Source: Coptis chinensis (Eukaryota; Streptophyta; Magnoliopsida; Ranunculales; Ranunculaceae). Taken from it: a stretch of DNA of 64,000 nt. This document shows, piece after piece, positions 1-10,700 of this stretch. Under the pieces are notes generated by a model that searched no databases, was not told where the DNA came from, and saw only the letters and a program-made list of their open reading frames with translations. Position 1 is the first letter of the stretch, and every line of letters begins with the position of its first letter. The stretch lies in contig CM027385.1 of the NCBI GenBank assembly GCA_015680905.1, forward strand, positions 20,900,501-20,964,500, in the 5' to 3' direction. Both the position numbers and the translations under genes were made by a program.

Positions 1-59
1 TGTAATCTTTTTTTGTTACATTAGTATATTTTCTTTAACATATTAAAAAAACTAAAAAT

Positions 60-1150
60 TGTTTAGGTTGTATATTGAGCCGCGTGGTCTCCTTCCAAAT
101 GTATATAAGTTACCTATTCATAATACCTCTAGAGAGTCTGATTGTGGAGGAGGAGGTTTGGACGGGTATTCTTAATTTTGGTAATGATGGATCTCCTGGT
201 TTCCATATGAAATTCTTTCATACATTTTTCGACATTGTGGCTAGTTGACTTCACAGGAATGTTTAATGAGTTCTAGGTGACAACTTATGGATAGTAGTTT
301 GAATATGGCATTCATAAATCTTATCCCAACGGATAGAGGAGCGGAAAATATTACTGGTCCTATGCCCCTGTTAGGTGAGATTGCCAAGCTGTAGCAGAGG
401 AACAAAGTTCTTATTAGTGACTAAAAGATCTTGTATGGAATGCTTATAGCCAATGAAATGGTTGTTGATAAACGGGTCAGTGGCATATTGGGGTTGGTTT
501 ACAGTAAAGATTTGACTTGAACCTATGACCATGTTAGCTAGTACTTTCTAGAGTATGTGATGATACACATTGGGTTTTGTTGGGACTTGAGATGGATTAG
601 GAGATGTGTTTTTGGCCTTTCCAACAATGCATGTCCCTCCTCCCACCAACCACACACACACACACAATTTCCAATTGGCTGTGGAGGTGTTACTTAGTTT
701 GATTAGCACTGCTTATACTCTTGTTATTTTATTTGAGGGTTTTATGATAGGCTCAGAGCGAGCATTAGTGACACCATTGGATAGAGATCTAACTCAGGTC
801 AGTTTTTTTCACGGGAATCTCTTTTGTTTTGTGGTGGTATTGGGTTTACTGTGAACCCTGCAAAAGGTCAAGTCTTTGGTGTGGGTGACACATGTAATCT
901 TGATAATCTTGCAGGTGGATCCAGCCATTGAGAGTTTTGTGAAATATTAGTTGCAAGGATATTTTCTCTCAAAAGGAGCGTGAGTTATTATAGCTAGAAG
1001 TATTATGATTGAGACTTTCAGTCAACTTTGTCCTCCCTATGTCCTGACGTGTAGCCAGGAGTGTCTAAAGAAATATTAAGAACTTCGTATGGTAATGATG
1101 CTAGGCGCATCCTATTGACGAAAAAAGCCTGATGACAGCCTTATGTAGGC
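60..1150 (+). mobile_element. Degenerate L1-type LINE, reverse transcriptase part
   Basis: Translating across frames gives pieces that match the order of a plant L1-type LINE reverse transcriptase. There is a GSPGFHMKFF-like 'PGPDG..FF' block near 190-220, then 'AFINLIPTDRGAE' near 310-345, 'KVLISD..ILYGMLIANE' near 405-460, a 'YDHVSWYFLEYVM' block near 525-560 and 'NPAKGQVFGVG' near 855-890. No single frame stays open, so it is a dead copy. Its 5' part probably lies before the window, and a 3' end was not identified. The assignment rests on motif order, which is typical of the family. Confidence 0.6.
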
Positions 1151-2435
1151 CGTACCACACCTTTTAGAAACCGGCAAGTATTATATATATATATATATTT
1201 TTTATTTTGTAATTATTTTAGTCTATTTTGTTTGTAGAAGTATTTTTTATTTAGTATTTCCTTATTGGCATAGGATTCGTGTTTGTTTGGTTTTTTTTTG
1301 TTATGTTATTATTATTATTATTATTATTTTATTTTATTTTTCTTTAATTTTATTATTAATTTATTTTATTTTTTCCAATTTTTAAAAGATAAGGTATTGA
1401 TGATCAAACTTTTATATCAAAAGTAGGGATTGATAGCAAAAGCTTTTTAATCCAGGGCCAAGCCCCAGACCGTAAGTCGGTTCCAAGGAAACCCTAAAAG
1501 AAACTCTTGAGTTGATAAGTCGGTTCAGTGTAGATTGCATAGGAACAAATCCCTTGTTTTGAGTATTTTTTGTTCTGCTTGGTACAAAGGTTCGTTGGAT
1601 CCAACCGATTTAATTCCTGACCAACGGTGTTCCCTTTCAGACATTGGTCTATTATCTATCTAATCTTCTTACTCGGCTTAGGTTGGAATGGATTAAAACT
1701 GGTTTTCTTCCATATTTTTAATACTGCTTGATCCAAAGATTCCTTGCATATATTTAATCGTATTCCGGGTTTATGGGTTTCCCATTCGGACATGGTGTAC
1801 TGCTTATCCTTTTTACTTGTTTGCTATTCTAGTGTTTTCGTCCCTTTTCTCAGACTGCTCCACTGCTTTTGTATATTTCTCCACATGGATGCCCACATGG
1901 TGCCACTTCTGTATATGTGGCAACTGGCACGTCTTAATATACGACATACATGTGGCAATCCGCTTAAAGGGCATTGCAGTGACTAGTAACTAGATGTAGG
2001 AACAAGATTTGTTCAATTGGCGATAAACGATTAGGTCTAGTTCTCTGCTCTTTTAATTCTTTTGCCCCTCCCCTTGCTCTCGTTTCCTCTTGTGTGCCTG
2101 TGTTGGGTTGGTGCACACGTGTGTTGTGGGAGGTGTGCTCGGGTGCATGCCTTGAGTAATTCTCTTTGGATCTACAACAAAGTACCTATGGTTATTTGCT
2201 ATGTTACATGGAAACTATATTTCAAAAATAATCCGTGTTGGATACGTATCCACGTGTCTGTGTGTTAGAAACACATGGACACATTGTATGTGATATACCT
2301 CAATTTTTTATTATTCGCTGTGTTAGACACTTCGTATTCGTGTCGGATACGAGCACACATATTCCTGTCAATGTAACTTAGGTTACTTGGAGTGCTTCTT
2401 CAATACACCACCACCATCACCACCGATTATCCCTG
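1151..2435. other. AT-rich DNA without recognisable gene
   Basis: Contains low-complexity AT stretches (about 1180-1380, including an ATT run near 1300-1326) and no open frame that resembles a known protein. The short open frames near 1744-1986 and 2062-2268 have no family signature and are treated as chance. Confidence 0.5.
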
Positions 2436-2439
2436 CACT

Positions 2440-2960
2440 CCACGATGATCACTTATGGGAAATTCAACCAAGGAATTTCCTAACATTCATTCATAATCAT
2501 AGTACCAATATATTTATATATCGAACAATATAAGATATGATAAAGTGCAAACAATTAAATGAGTTATGGAAAGTGAGTCATGGAAAGAATACTCAGCCTT
2601 TGTCCACAATGGCCGCTCATTATTCACATTGCCAGCCTACCCAAATAACATTGGGTCTCCTCTCATGTAGGGCAACCATTCCAGTGTACACTGATGGCTA
2701 GAGGTCATGAAGACAGTCACTCCAATGTACACTAAATGGCTAGAGGCATATAAGTGCTGCATAATAAACAAACAATCCAGCCGGTTCACCCCGGTTATCA
2801 GAATAATGCATTCGTCCTCGAGAGAGGAGAAGGAATTGGGTCCTCTCACGGCCTCTTCATACACGGGTAATATAACCATCGAAAGACCTTTCTCCACCTG
2901 GGTATAAATCATCCAGTCGTGGGTGACAAAACAATATCAATAATCCTCGGGAGTTGTGGA
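2440..2960 (+). repeat. Direct repeat, copy 1 (pair with 6950-7465)
   Basis: About 0.5 kb is repeated in the same orientation at 6950-7465 with scattered substitutions and small indels. Shared landmarks include GGAATTTCCTAACATTCAT, TGTCCACAATGGCCGCTCA and CACCTGGGTAT. The two copies bracket the 3.0-6.15 kb fold-back. Terminal repeats of an old element are possible, but no coding domains were recognised between them, so the family is left open. Confidence 0.7.
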
Positions 2961-2999
2961 AGAAGGCTAGGTTTTCTACACAAACAATAACAATCAACA

Positions 3000-4700
3000 T
3001 ATCTGAAACAAATATGAAAACATGCATTCATATGCCCATTCCAGCCTTAGGGGCCCCCTCACAAGAAATCATATCAATATTAAGGGAAGTTGTGACAGGC
3101 TAGGTACTTAAGTCTTTTATTTATTTTTCGCTTTATAAAATAGTACGTTCCCATACAAAAGACATTGTGCCATCAATATAATTCAGTTCTCCATAAACAT
3201 ATGATAGTAAAGACATGTTAAGACAACCAGAAATAAAATCAGCCCGGGCAACTGTCACGTGTTTCAACCAAGAACACAATAAATAGAGTCATGCTCACAG
3301 TAACCATTATTCAATTTGAATATAACTTTCATTCATTTCATTTCACTTGTCCTCTTTGGTACCCTCTAGGTATCATCACCAATAATACGTAATCTAAACA
3401 CTCCTAACAAGTCCAATAAACAATCATTATGAATCATTTATCTTATTTCAATAAGAATAGTTATCTAGAGGTCACAACAGAACCATAGGATACAAAACAA
3501 CCTCCACGTCCTAAATATCCATATCCGAGCATAAAATTCATCAAGAAGTACAATGAACGAAATCTAATATGTATTAATGTCATAGTATTTACAATTAAAG
3601 AAACCAACGAGTTAGTTCATCTAAAAACAGGTACAATAAGTTCCAAATACACTCATTATAAAGTATGTAAAGATTCAGCTCCAGAGATACACTATAACAT
3701 AAAAGTCAAATTTGTTTAAAATTGGATTTTTCGATAATTTTGGGTCTCCAAAAACTCCAAAAACTATCATAGGAACCATGTTTGTTCCAAACAAAATGAC
3801 CAACTAAAAGTAGGTTACAAATAGTATACAAAATACCCAAGTTCAAAACCTCTTAGTTCATTACAAGAAATATTTTCCAAAATAGGTTTGTGCACCTAAA
3901 AAGAGAACATGGTAGGTTATCTAGCCAACAAGTTGATGTTGCAACTTTCCCTACATCCAAACGACTCGCGACTTGATTATTTCGAAACTGGGATGTGCAC
4001 ATTTACTTTTTTCATGTAAACTCAAAGTCAATCTCAGCTAGCACGAACTGGGTAAAAATCCTGTAGAAAATTTATGAAGGCTAGTATTTAACGGGATACC
4101 TTTCGGATAGCATAACTCTTCCCACATTTATCCAAAAGTTATGAGGCTTTTCGTAGAAAAGCTAACACACAAACCTTACTTTTTTGTGTTTTCCCGAAAA
4201 TCTAACTGTCATCCAAACTATATGAAAACTAGGATCGAACATAGTGCGCAGAAACTGATTTTAACGCACTGTTTTTCTGTCAGCCAACTTCTAGAAGCGA
4301 TAATAACTATTTCTACAAGCCTCAGAATGCGACGAGGCCAATTGGGTTTGAAAGCAGGCATGCAAAACTTACTTTTTCATGTTTCACCAAAAACTTAAAT
4401 CTCAGTTTATCCATGTGAAATTGTGGACCCAATCCAGTGCACATCACCTGATTTTGACAGCCAGAAAATTCTGACAGCAGCCGAAGTTTCCAAATCCATA
4501 CCTCTCTCCTCACACATCCAAATAGAGTGTGGCTTGCTGCGTTGGATAGAAGAATAAACGAACTTTCATTTAGAGTTGCATTTGATAAAAAGACTAAGAG
4601 CTCAACTTTATACGAAATTTCAAATATCACCGCAGAACCAGAAAATTTGCACTTTTTACACTATTTGTCTGAAACCTCATGCTATAAAACTCAAATTCAA
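3000..4700 (+). repeat. Left arm of a large fold-back
   Basis: Reverse-complement matches to 4720-6150 occur in mirrored order. The 'TTTACAATTAAAGAAACCAA' block near 3590 pairs with one near 5755. The ATCCATATCCGAGC region near 3520 pairs with 5830. The 'AACATGGTAGGTTATCTAGCC' region near 3907 pairs with 5470. The CCAATTGGGTTTGAAAG region near 4340 pairs with 5040. Identity is clearly below 100%, so the structure is old. No protein domain was recognised. Confidence 0.7.
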
Positions 4701-4719
4701 TCTGAGTTGATGTCTTGGT

Positions 4720-6150
4720 GTTAAGGATGAATAGTGTAAAAACTGTAAATTTTATGTTTCTGCCGTTGATATTACGTATAATATTGAAAGTTTTATATTT
4801 TTGACTTAATCCAACTCTAAATGACACTTTAGTGAGTCTTCTATCCAACGCCAGCATGCCCCACTCCATTTAGATGTGTGTGGAGAAATATATGCACTTG
4901 ATAATTTTGCGCGTCAGAAAATTCTACTCGTCAGAAAACTGTTTCTGCAGTGTTAGAGCCCAGTTTTCATATATATAGTTAGGACGGGAGTTATGCTTTC
5001 GGTAAAACACCAAAAAGTAAAACCCGTGAGTCTTCTTTCTAACCCAATTGGCCTCATTGCAATCCGAGGCCTGTGGAGATAGTTATGGCGTCTAAAAGTT
5101 AGTTGGCAGAAATACAGTACGTCAGAAATCAGCTTTTGCGCACTGTGTTTGAGTTCAGTTTTCATATAGTTAGAAAAAGAGTTAGATTTTTGGCAAAACA
5201 TAAAAAACTAAGGTCTCAGAGTCTTTTTTTCCTCCCAAAAGCAACGAGGGCCTCGTTGCTTTTGGATACCGGTGGAAAGAGTTATGCTATCCAAAAGATA
5301 ACCCGTTAGATATCTAATTTTCTGAAATTTGGATTTTTACTAAGTTTGAGCTATATTTACTCGTAGGTAGATTGTTATTAGGACTTTGTATTCTATATGA
5401 AAAAGTAAGAGTACATATCCTAGTTTCTAAATAATCAAATCGCGTGTGGTTTGGATGACAAGCTGGCTAGATAACCTACCATGTTCTCTTTTTAGTTGTG
5501 CGGACCTATTTTGGGAAATATTTTTATTGTTGATTTAAGAGTTTCTTGAACCTTTCTTGGATGTTTTGTATACTATTTGTTGCATTCTTTTAGATGGTAA
5601 TGTTGTATGGAACCTACATTATTCCTCAGATAGTTTTTGGAGACCTGAAAGTATCAAAAAATCTATTTTTGAGCAAATTTGACTTACTAGGGCTGAAACT
5701 TAATGTATTTTGTAGTGGAACTTATTGTAATTGTTTTAAAATGATGTAAGCCGTTGGTTTCTTTAATTGTAAATACAATGATTTTAGTATTTATTAGTTT
5801 TGGATCACTTTATTACCCGATGAGTTTTATACTTGGATATGGACATTTATGTCATGGATGATGTTTTGTATCCTATGGGTCGGAGGTGAGCTCCAGATAA
5901 CTTTTCTTTTTGAAATGAGATAAATGATTGATAATGATTGTTCATTGGACTTGTTGGGAATGTTTTAACTGTGTTGTGCTTGTGGCGGATATGCTCTAGG
6001 GTACATATGAGGTTCCTAATATGACATGCAAAAAAAAAATGGAAATAATGATTATTTTGAGCGTGGCTCTGCCTGGTAATTATGTTTTTGGTTTAGAAGC
6101 AAAGATGTAGCCTTGAGGGCTGATTGTTATTCTGTAAATCGTGTAGTATA
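4720..6150 (-). repeat. Right arm of the large fold-back
   Basis: Mirror partner of 3000-4700, with the turn near 4.71 kb. The innermost pairing is visible as a CCGCAGAA/TTCTGCCG match around 4628 and 4760. Open frames here are antisense echoes of those in the left arm, a by-product of the symmetry. Confidence 0.7.
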
Positions 6151-6159
6151 CATTTACTT

Positions 6160-6945
6160 TCACTTTTGTATGATATGATTCCTTGTGAAGTCTTGAGGGT
6201 TAACAAAATATTTACTAACAACAAAATATCCCAACTTAATTCTGTATTTCTTATTACATATACAAAAGATAATATATATACATCACTTTATACAAAACAA
6301 ATTACCATCCTTCTCCATATTACTAAACAAAAATTCAAACATATACATCTTTGCATCACACAAGTTTTATATATTCATCTCATCTTTAAACCACCAGAAA
6401 AATAAGAAAAGAAACATTGAGCATTAAATAGCACCCAATCCTAGTTCTCCTCCTGCAATTGGAGCTCCATCTCTACTCTACGTTCCAAGCAAGAAATACC
6501 CATGCGTGCTCAAAAACACGAATGGGTCAGCACGAAGTTGGTATGAGTAACTCTTACGGCTTGGGACAATTTAGTTCCTTCCCTTGGAAGGCATTAGTGT
6601 TCCTAGCGCGTCTAAAGTCCACTAAAGGCTTTAATACAAATACACAAAGACGGTTAGTTTCTCTCTACAGCGAGATGCGCCCATTTTAATAAGTTTACTC
6701 TAAACAAATATATATATATATATACACTTATGCTGCTCAAAGTTCTATCAATGGTAAGCGAGTCCTTCAGAAAAGTTAGTTGCTAGGCTTACCATCCTGC
6801 AATGAAACGTTAGAGGACTTTGATATCAACAAAGGTTAACATATTAAGTGATTCATATGAACCATGTGAATAATACAACACCACAGGTTATCCAAAGAAC
6901 ATACAAGATTCCTTTTAATCTTGCACACAATTATTAGATAGTTTC
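6160..6945. other. Repeat-like DNA without recognised gene
   Basis: AT-rich stretch (6190-6400) followed by a less AT-rich stretch (6430-6690) with no recognisable protein. It lies between the fold-back and the second direct-repeat copy. A TA run is present near 6711-6725. Confidence 0.45.
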
Positions 6946-6949
6946 CTTA

Positions 6950-7465
6950 GCTGCATTCCACAATAATCACTTCTGGGAAATTCAACCAAGGAATTTCCTA
7001 ACATTCATCATAATCATAGTACCAATATACCTATAAATTGAAAAATATAAGATATGATAAAATGCAAACAATTAAATGAGTCATGGAAAGAATCCTCAAC
7101 TTTTGTCCACAATGGCCGCTCACTCCTCACATTGCGAGCCTACCCAAATAACATTGGGCATCCTCTCATATACATGGCAACCACTTCAATCAGTTCAATT
7201 TACACTGATGACCAGAGGTCATAAACATGACAGCCGTTCCAATGTACACTAAATGGCCAGAAGCATGTGAGTGCGCCCATAATAAACAAACAATCCAGCC
7301 AGTTCTCCCCGGTTATCGGAATAATACATTTGTCCTCGAGAGAGTCAAACTCCTCGTATGAAGGTATTGGGTCCCCTCACGGCCTCCTCATACGAAGGTA
7401 ATATGACCATCGAAAGACCTACTCCCACCTGGGTATTAATCATCCAGCCGTGGGTAAATAACAAG
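6950..7465 (+). repeat. Direct repeat, copy 2 (pair with 2440-2960)
   Basis: Same-orientation partner of 2440-2960, with a similar start (ACTTCTGGGAAATTCAACC) and end (CACCTGGGTATTAATCATCC). It ends about 280 bp before the first visible ADA2 exon, so the whole repeat complex sits in what would be an upstream ADA2 intron or a breakpoint in that gene. Confidence 0.7.
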
Positions 7466-7747
7466 AACAATATTCCCACATTACGTTTGACTTCTACAGT
7501 TATGCGAACTGGTGTCAACAATTGTCCTGAGCTTGTCTGGTTTGATTTTGTCATGTATGTAAATTGCATGAATAGTTGTAATTTAATATACCTGATTGTA
7601 ATTATGCATATAGACGTAATTTATGCTTCCTTTTGCCCCGAACTCTCCTGTTTTGAAATCTTATTGATTTTTAATCGATCATTTAATCGGTTGACTTGCT
7701 TTCAGAATTTGCTTATCTTTTCTTTTTCTTCTGTAAACTGTTAGCAG

Positions 7748-10700
7748 AGTCTCATGTCGACAGGAGCATTGGAATAAAGAAACCCAAACCTTTGGGTGAT
7801 GAGGGGCCATCAATGACTGAGCTAAGTGGTTATAATTCTAAGAGGCATGAGTTTGATCCCGAGTATGACAATGACGCTGAGCAATCACTCGCTGATATGG
7901 AATTCAAAGATACTGACACTGATGCGGAGCATGAGCTCAAGCTGCGAATGTTGCATATTTATTCAAGAAGGTAAAATGGTCACCATCTTTGTTTTTCACA
8001 CACACACACATACATACACAACTATGTATGTAATCCATACATCCATACATACATAACTATGTATGTAATCCATACATCCATACATACATGTTTATGTAGC
8101 AGTGAACCAATTGTATTATCCAGCGGCAAGTAAAATTACAAATGACAACATACGAAGTATCTGATATGGACAAAACATGACTTGCTGCCAAGTGGTTGTG
8201 GAAACAGTTGATTTACATTGGAAAATGTCAATATTTTTCATTTCCATAGTAACTGGCAAAGTGGCAATAAATATTTATTCAGTTTATTTGGCTGTGGTAT
8301 AAAATGTACTTTACAAGTATCATATTACATAGGCTAACTTATGATGACACAGTATGCTACAAGAAAATTGATGCTTTTTTTTTAATATTAGTGTTGTCAG
8401 TAAAGTTCACTTTTTAAAAAGACAACGATAAGAAGGATTAGAATGTTCAAGGGTCCAAGTAGCAAGGAGCTACTTTGACCACACTCAACTTCCCCAAATT
8501 TCCCAATTACAACAGGTCCCTCATCTCATTCCAATTGCACATAAACAGTGGAGTAGCACATGCCCAATTAATTAGAAGCTCCTTGACTTTCCCTACGAAC
8601 TTATGCACCTCCATTTCCTTTTGTTCAAAAATATTGATCCTTCTTTTCCATAGTGTCCACACAATAGCATTTGGTAGATATTCCGCTAACCATTTTGGCT
8701 TTATTAGAGAGTTGACCCCCCAAGGCCTCCTTAATATTAGAAGGCTGCACCCAAGCAATACTTGAAGATGCAAAGAACAGTACCTATTGAGGAAAAGTTG
8801 GTCCACATCGTCCTCCAACTTGCAAGTTGCAATACACACATTCTCAATGCTTTGAATCCTACATTCCCACCAAAGAAGCACCCCAACAAAAGAAAGCAAC
8901 TCTACGTGAGATAAGAGTTCTTCCAAATCCGTGTAAAAAGCAACTCTATGTGTAAATTGATGTCTAAGAAGGTGATTGTAACAAGTTCTGTCACACGCTT
9001 CTTATAATAACTATCTTATACCGCAATCTGCATGTCTAAACTCATGTAATTGAGATTATTCAGCTTGGTTTAAGATATGTTTTTAAAGCACTAAGCAGCT
9101 TTTATATTTGACAATACCAGATGGGGTTGGGTTTTCTCCTTTGATTAATCATTTCTTTTTAATATTGACTAGCAGGCTTGACGAGAGGAAATGCAGGAAG
9201 GATTTTATTTTGGAAAGAAATTTGCTTTATCTTGATCCACTGGTAAAGGACCTCTCTCCAGAAGAACGGGACATATACCAACGTTATAATGTCTTCATGC
9301 GTTACCATTCGAAAGAAGAGCACGAGGAGTTGATCAGGACTGTTGTTGAGGAGCACAGAATACGAAAAAGAATTCGGGATCTTCAGGTATGCTTATCGTC
9401 TGTAATTTGTTTTTGTTCTTCATATTTATTTTGCTTTGTTTGTTGTGCTGTTTGGAGAAAACTTGTACAATTGCTATTTTGAATGGTAACTGAAGATTAA
9501 CACACTGATCTCTGTATGGTGCTATCTTATTTCATGCTCTCCCTGATAATCAATTGTGGAATATATGCAGTCGCTTTGTCATGGTGACTTTTACCAGTAA
9601 AGAGAACAATAAAAAAATCAGGCCAATCTTTGTGATATGAGGTTCTCTTTTTTGTCAATAAACTTGATATAGGAAATGGTCATTAGTACAATGCGGTCAA
9701 CGTAGAGGGGGTGAATAGGCATCCATATGTTTGGATCCCCTTAGCCCAGTCATGATTTTCCATCCCACCTTAATGGTCCCTTGCAAGGCCTACTTAAGTG
9801 AGTGATGAAATCTAGTTACAAATTCAGTGTAGTCAAGGCGCGCGCCTAAAGCGCAAGGCGCACTTTTAGTGCCTTGCCTTGACCAAGGCGCGATAGGTAA
9901 TATAAGGCGTGCGTTTTTTGCGCTTTTTGTCAAGGCGCGAGGCGCACAAGGCGCGCGCCTTATCAACTTTTACAGTTTTTTCGTTTTTTTTACAATTTTT
10001 GCTATTCGTGACACATTTACACTCGATCCAATTGTTATATGATATAAGAAATTGTACAAATTTAGTAAGTTTCATTGTAGAGTACACTTTAAACTTAATT
10101 TTGACTAGTTTTTGTTAAGTTGTATGGATTGAGAGAAGACACAAAGATGGATTAAATTTTAAATGAAGTTTTACGGGATTCTAAAATTGAATCACGTGTT
10201 CTATTTTATGAAGAACTCATTTGATTCAATTCTATCGGTTTATTATTTTAGTTTATTGAAGTTGAGCTAGATTGTATTGATATATACGAGTTTTATTTTG
10301 CTCTTTACTTATTGCTTAAGATTTTTCTTTTAAATGACTACAATGGTTTTATGTTTACAATCACATATAATTAATTTTAAAATTTGGCTAAGCAAATCAG
10401 TGATAATTCATGTCATATTTAATATTTATTTTATTTTTTATTTGATATATCTATTTTTTTATTACTACACGCCTCACTTCGATCAGGCGTGCGCCACGCC
10501 TCGCGCCTTGCGCCTAAGGCACAAGAGGGTGTTGCGCCTTAGGTGCGCTTTAACGCCTTTACTACACTGGTTATATTATAATCCCAAATTCCCAATGGCA
10601 ACAGTGGTTGTGTGTAGGCTGGCTTAATGGCTAGTTTTTTTGCTCGGAAATGAAAGGAAAATGTCTTTTTGCGAAACTTTTAAGAGTCAGTTGTTTTATG

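Noticed and set aside
606-854. 82-codon plus-strand open frame as a gene
   Set aside because: It lies inside the LINE remnant and spans a CA repeat in a frame that does not match the reverse transcriptase reading.
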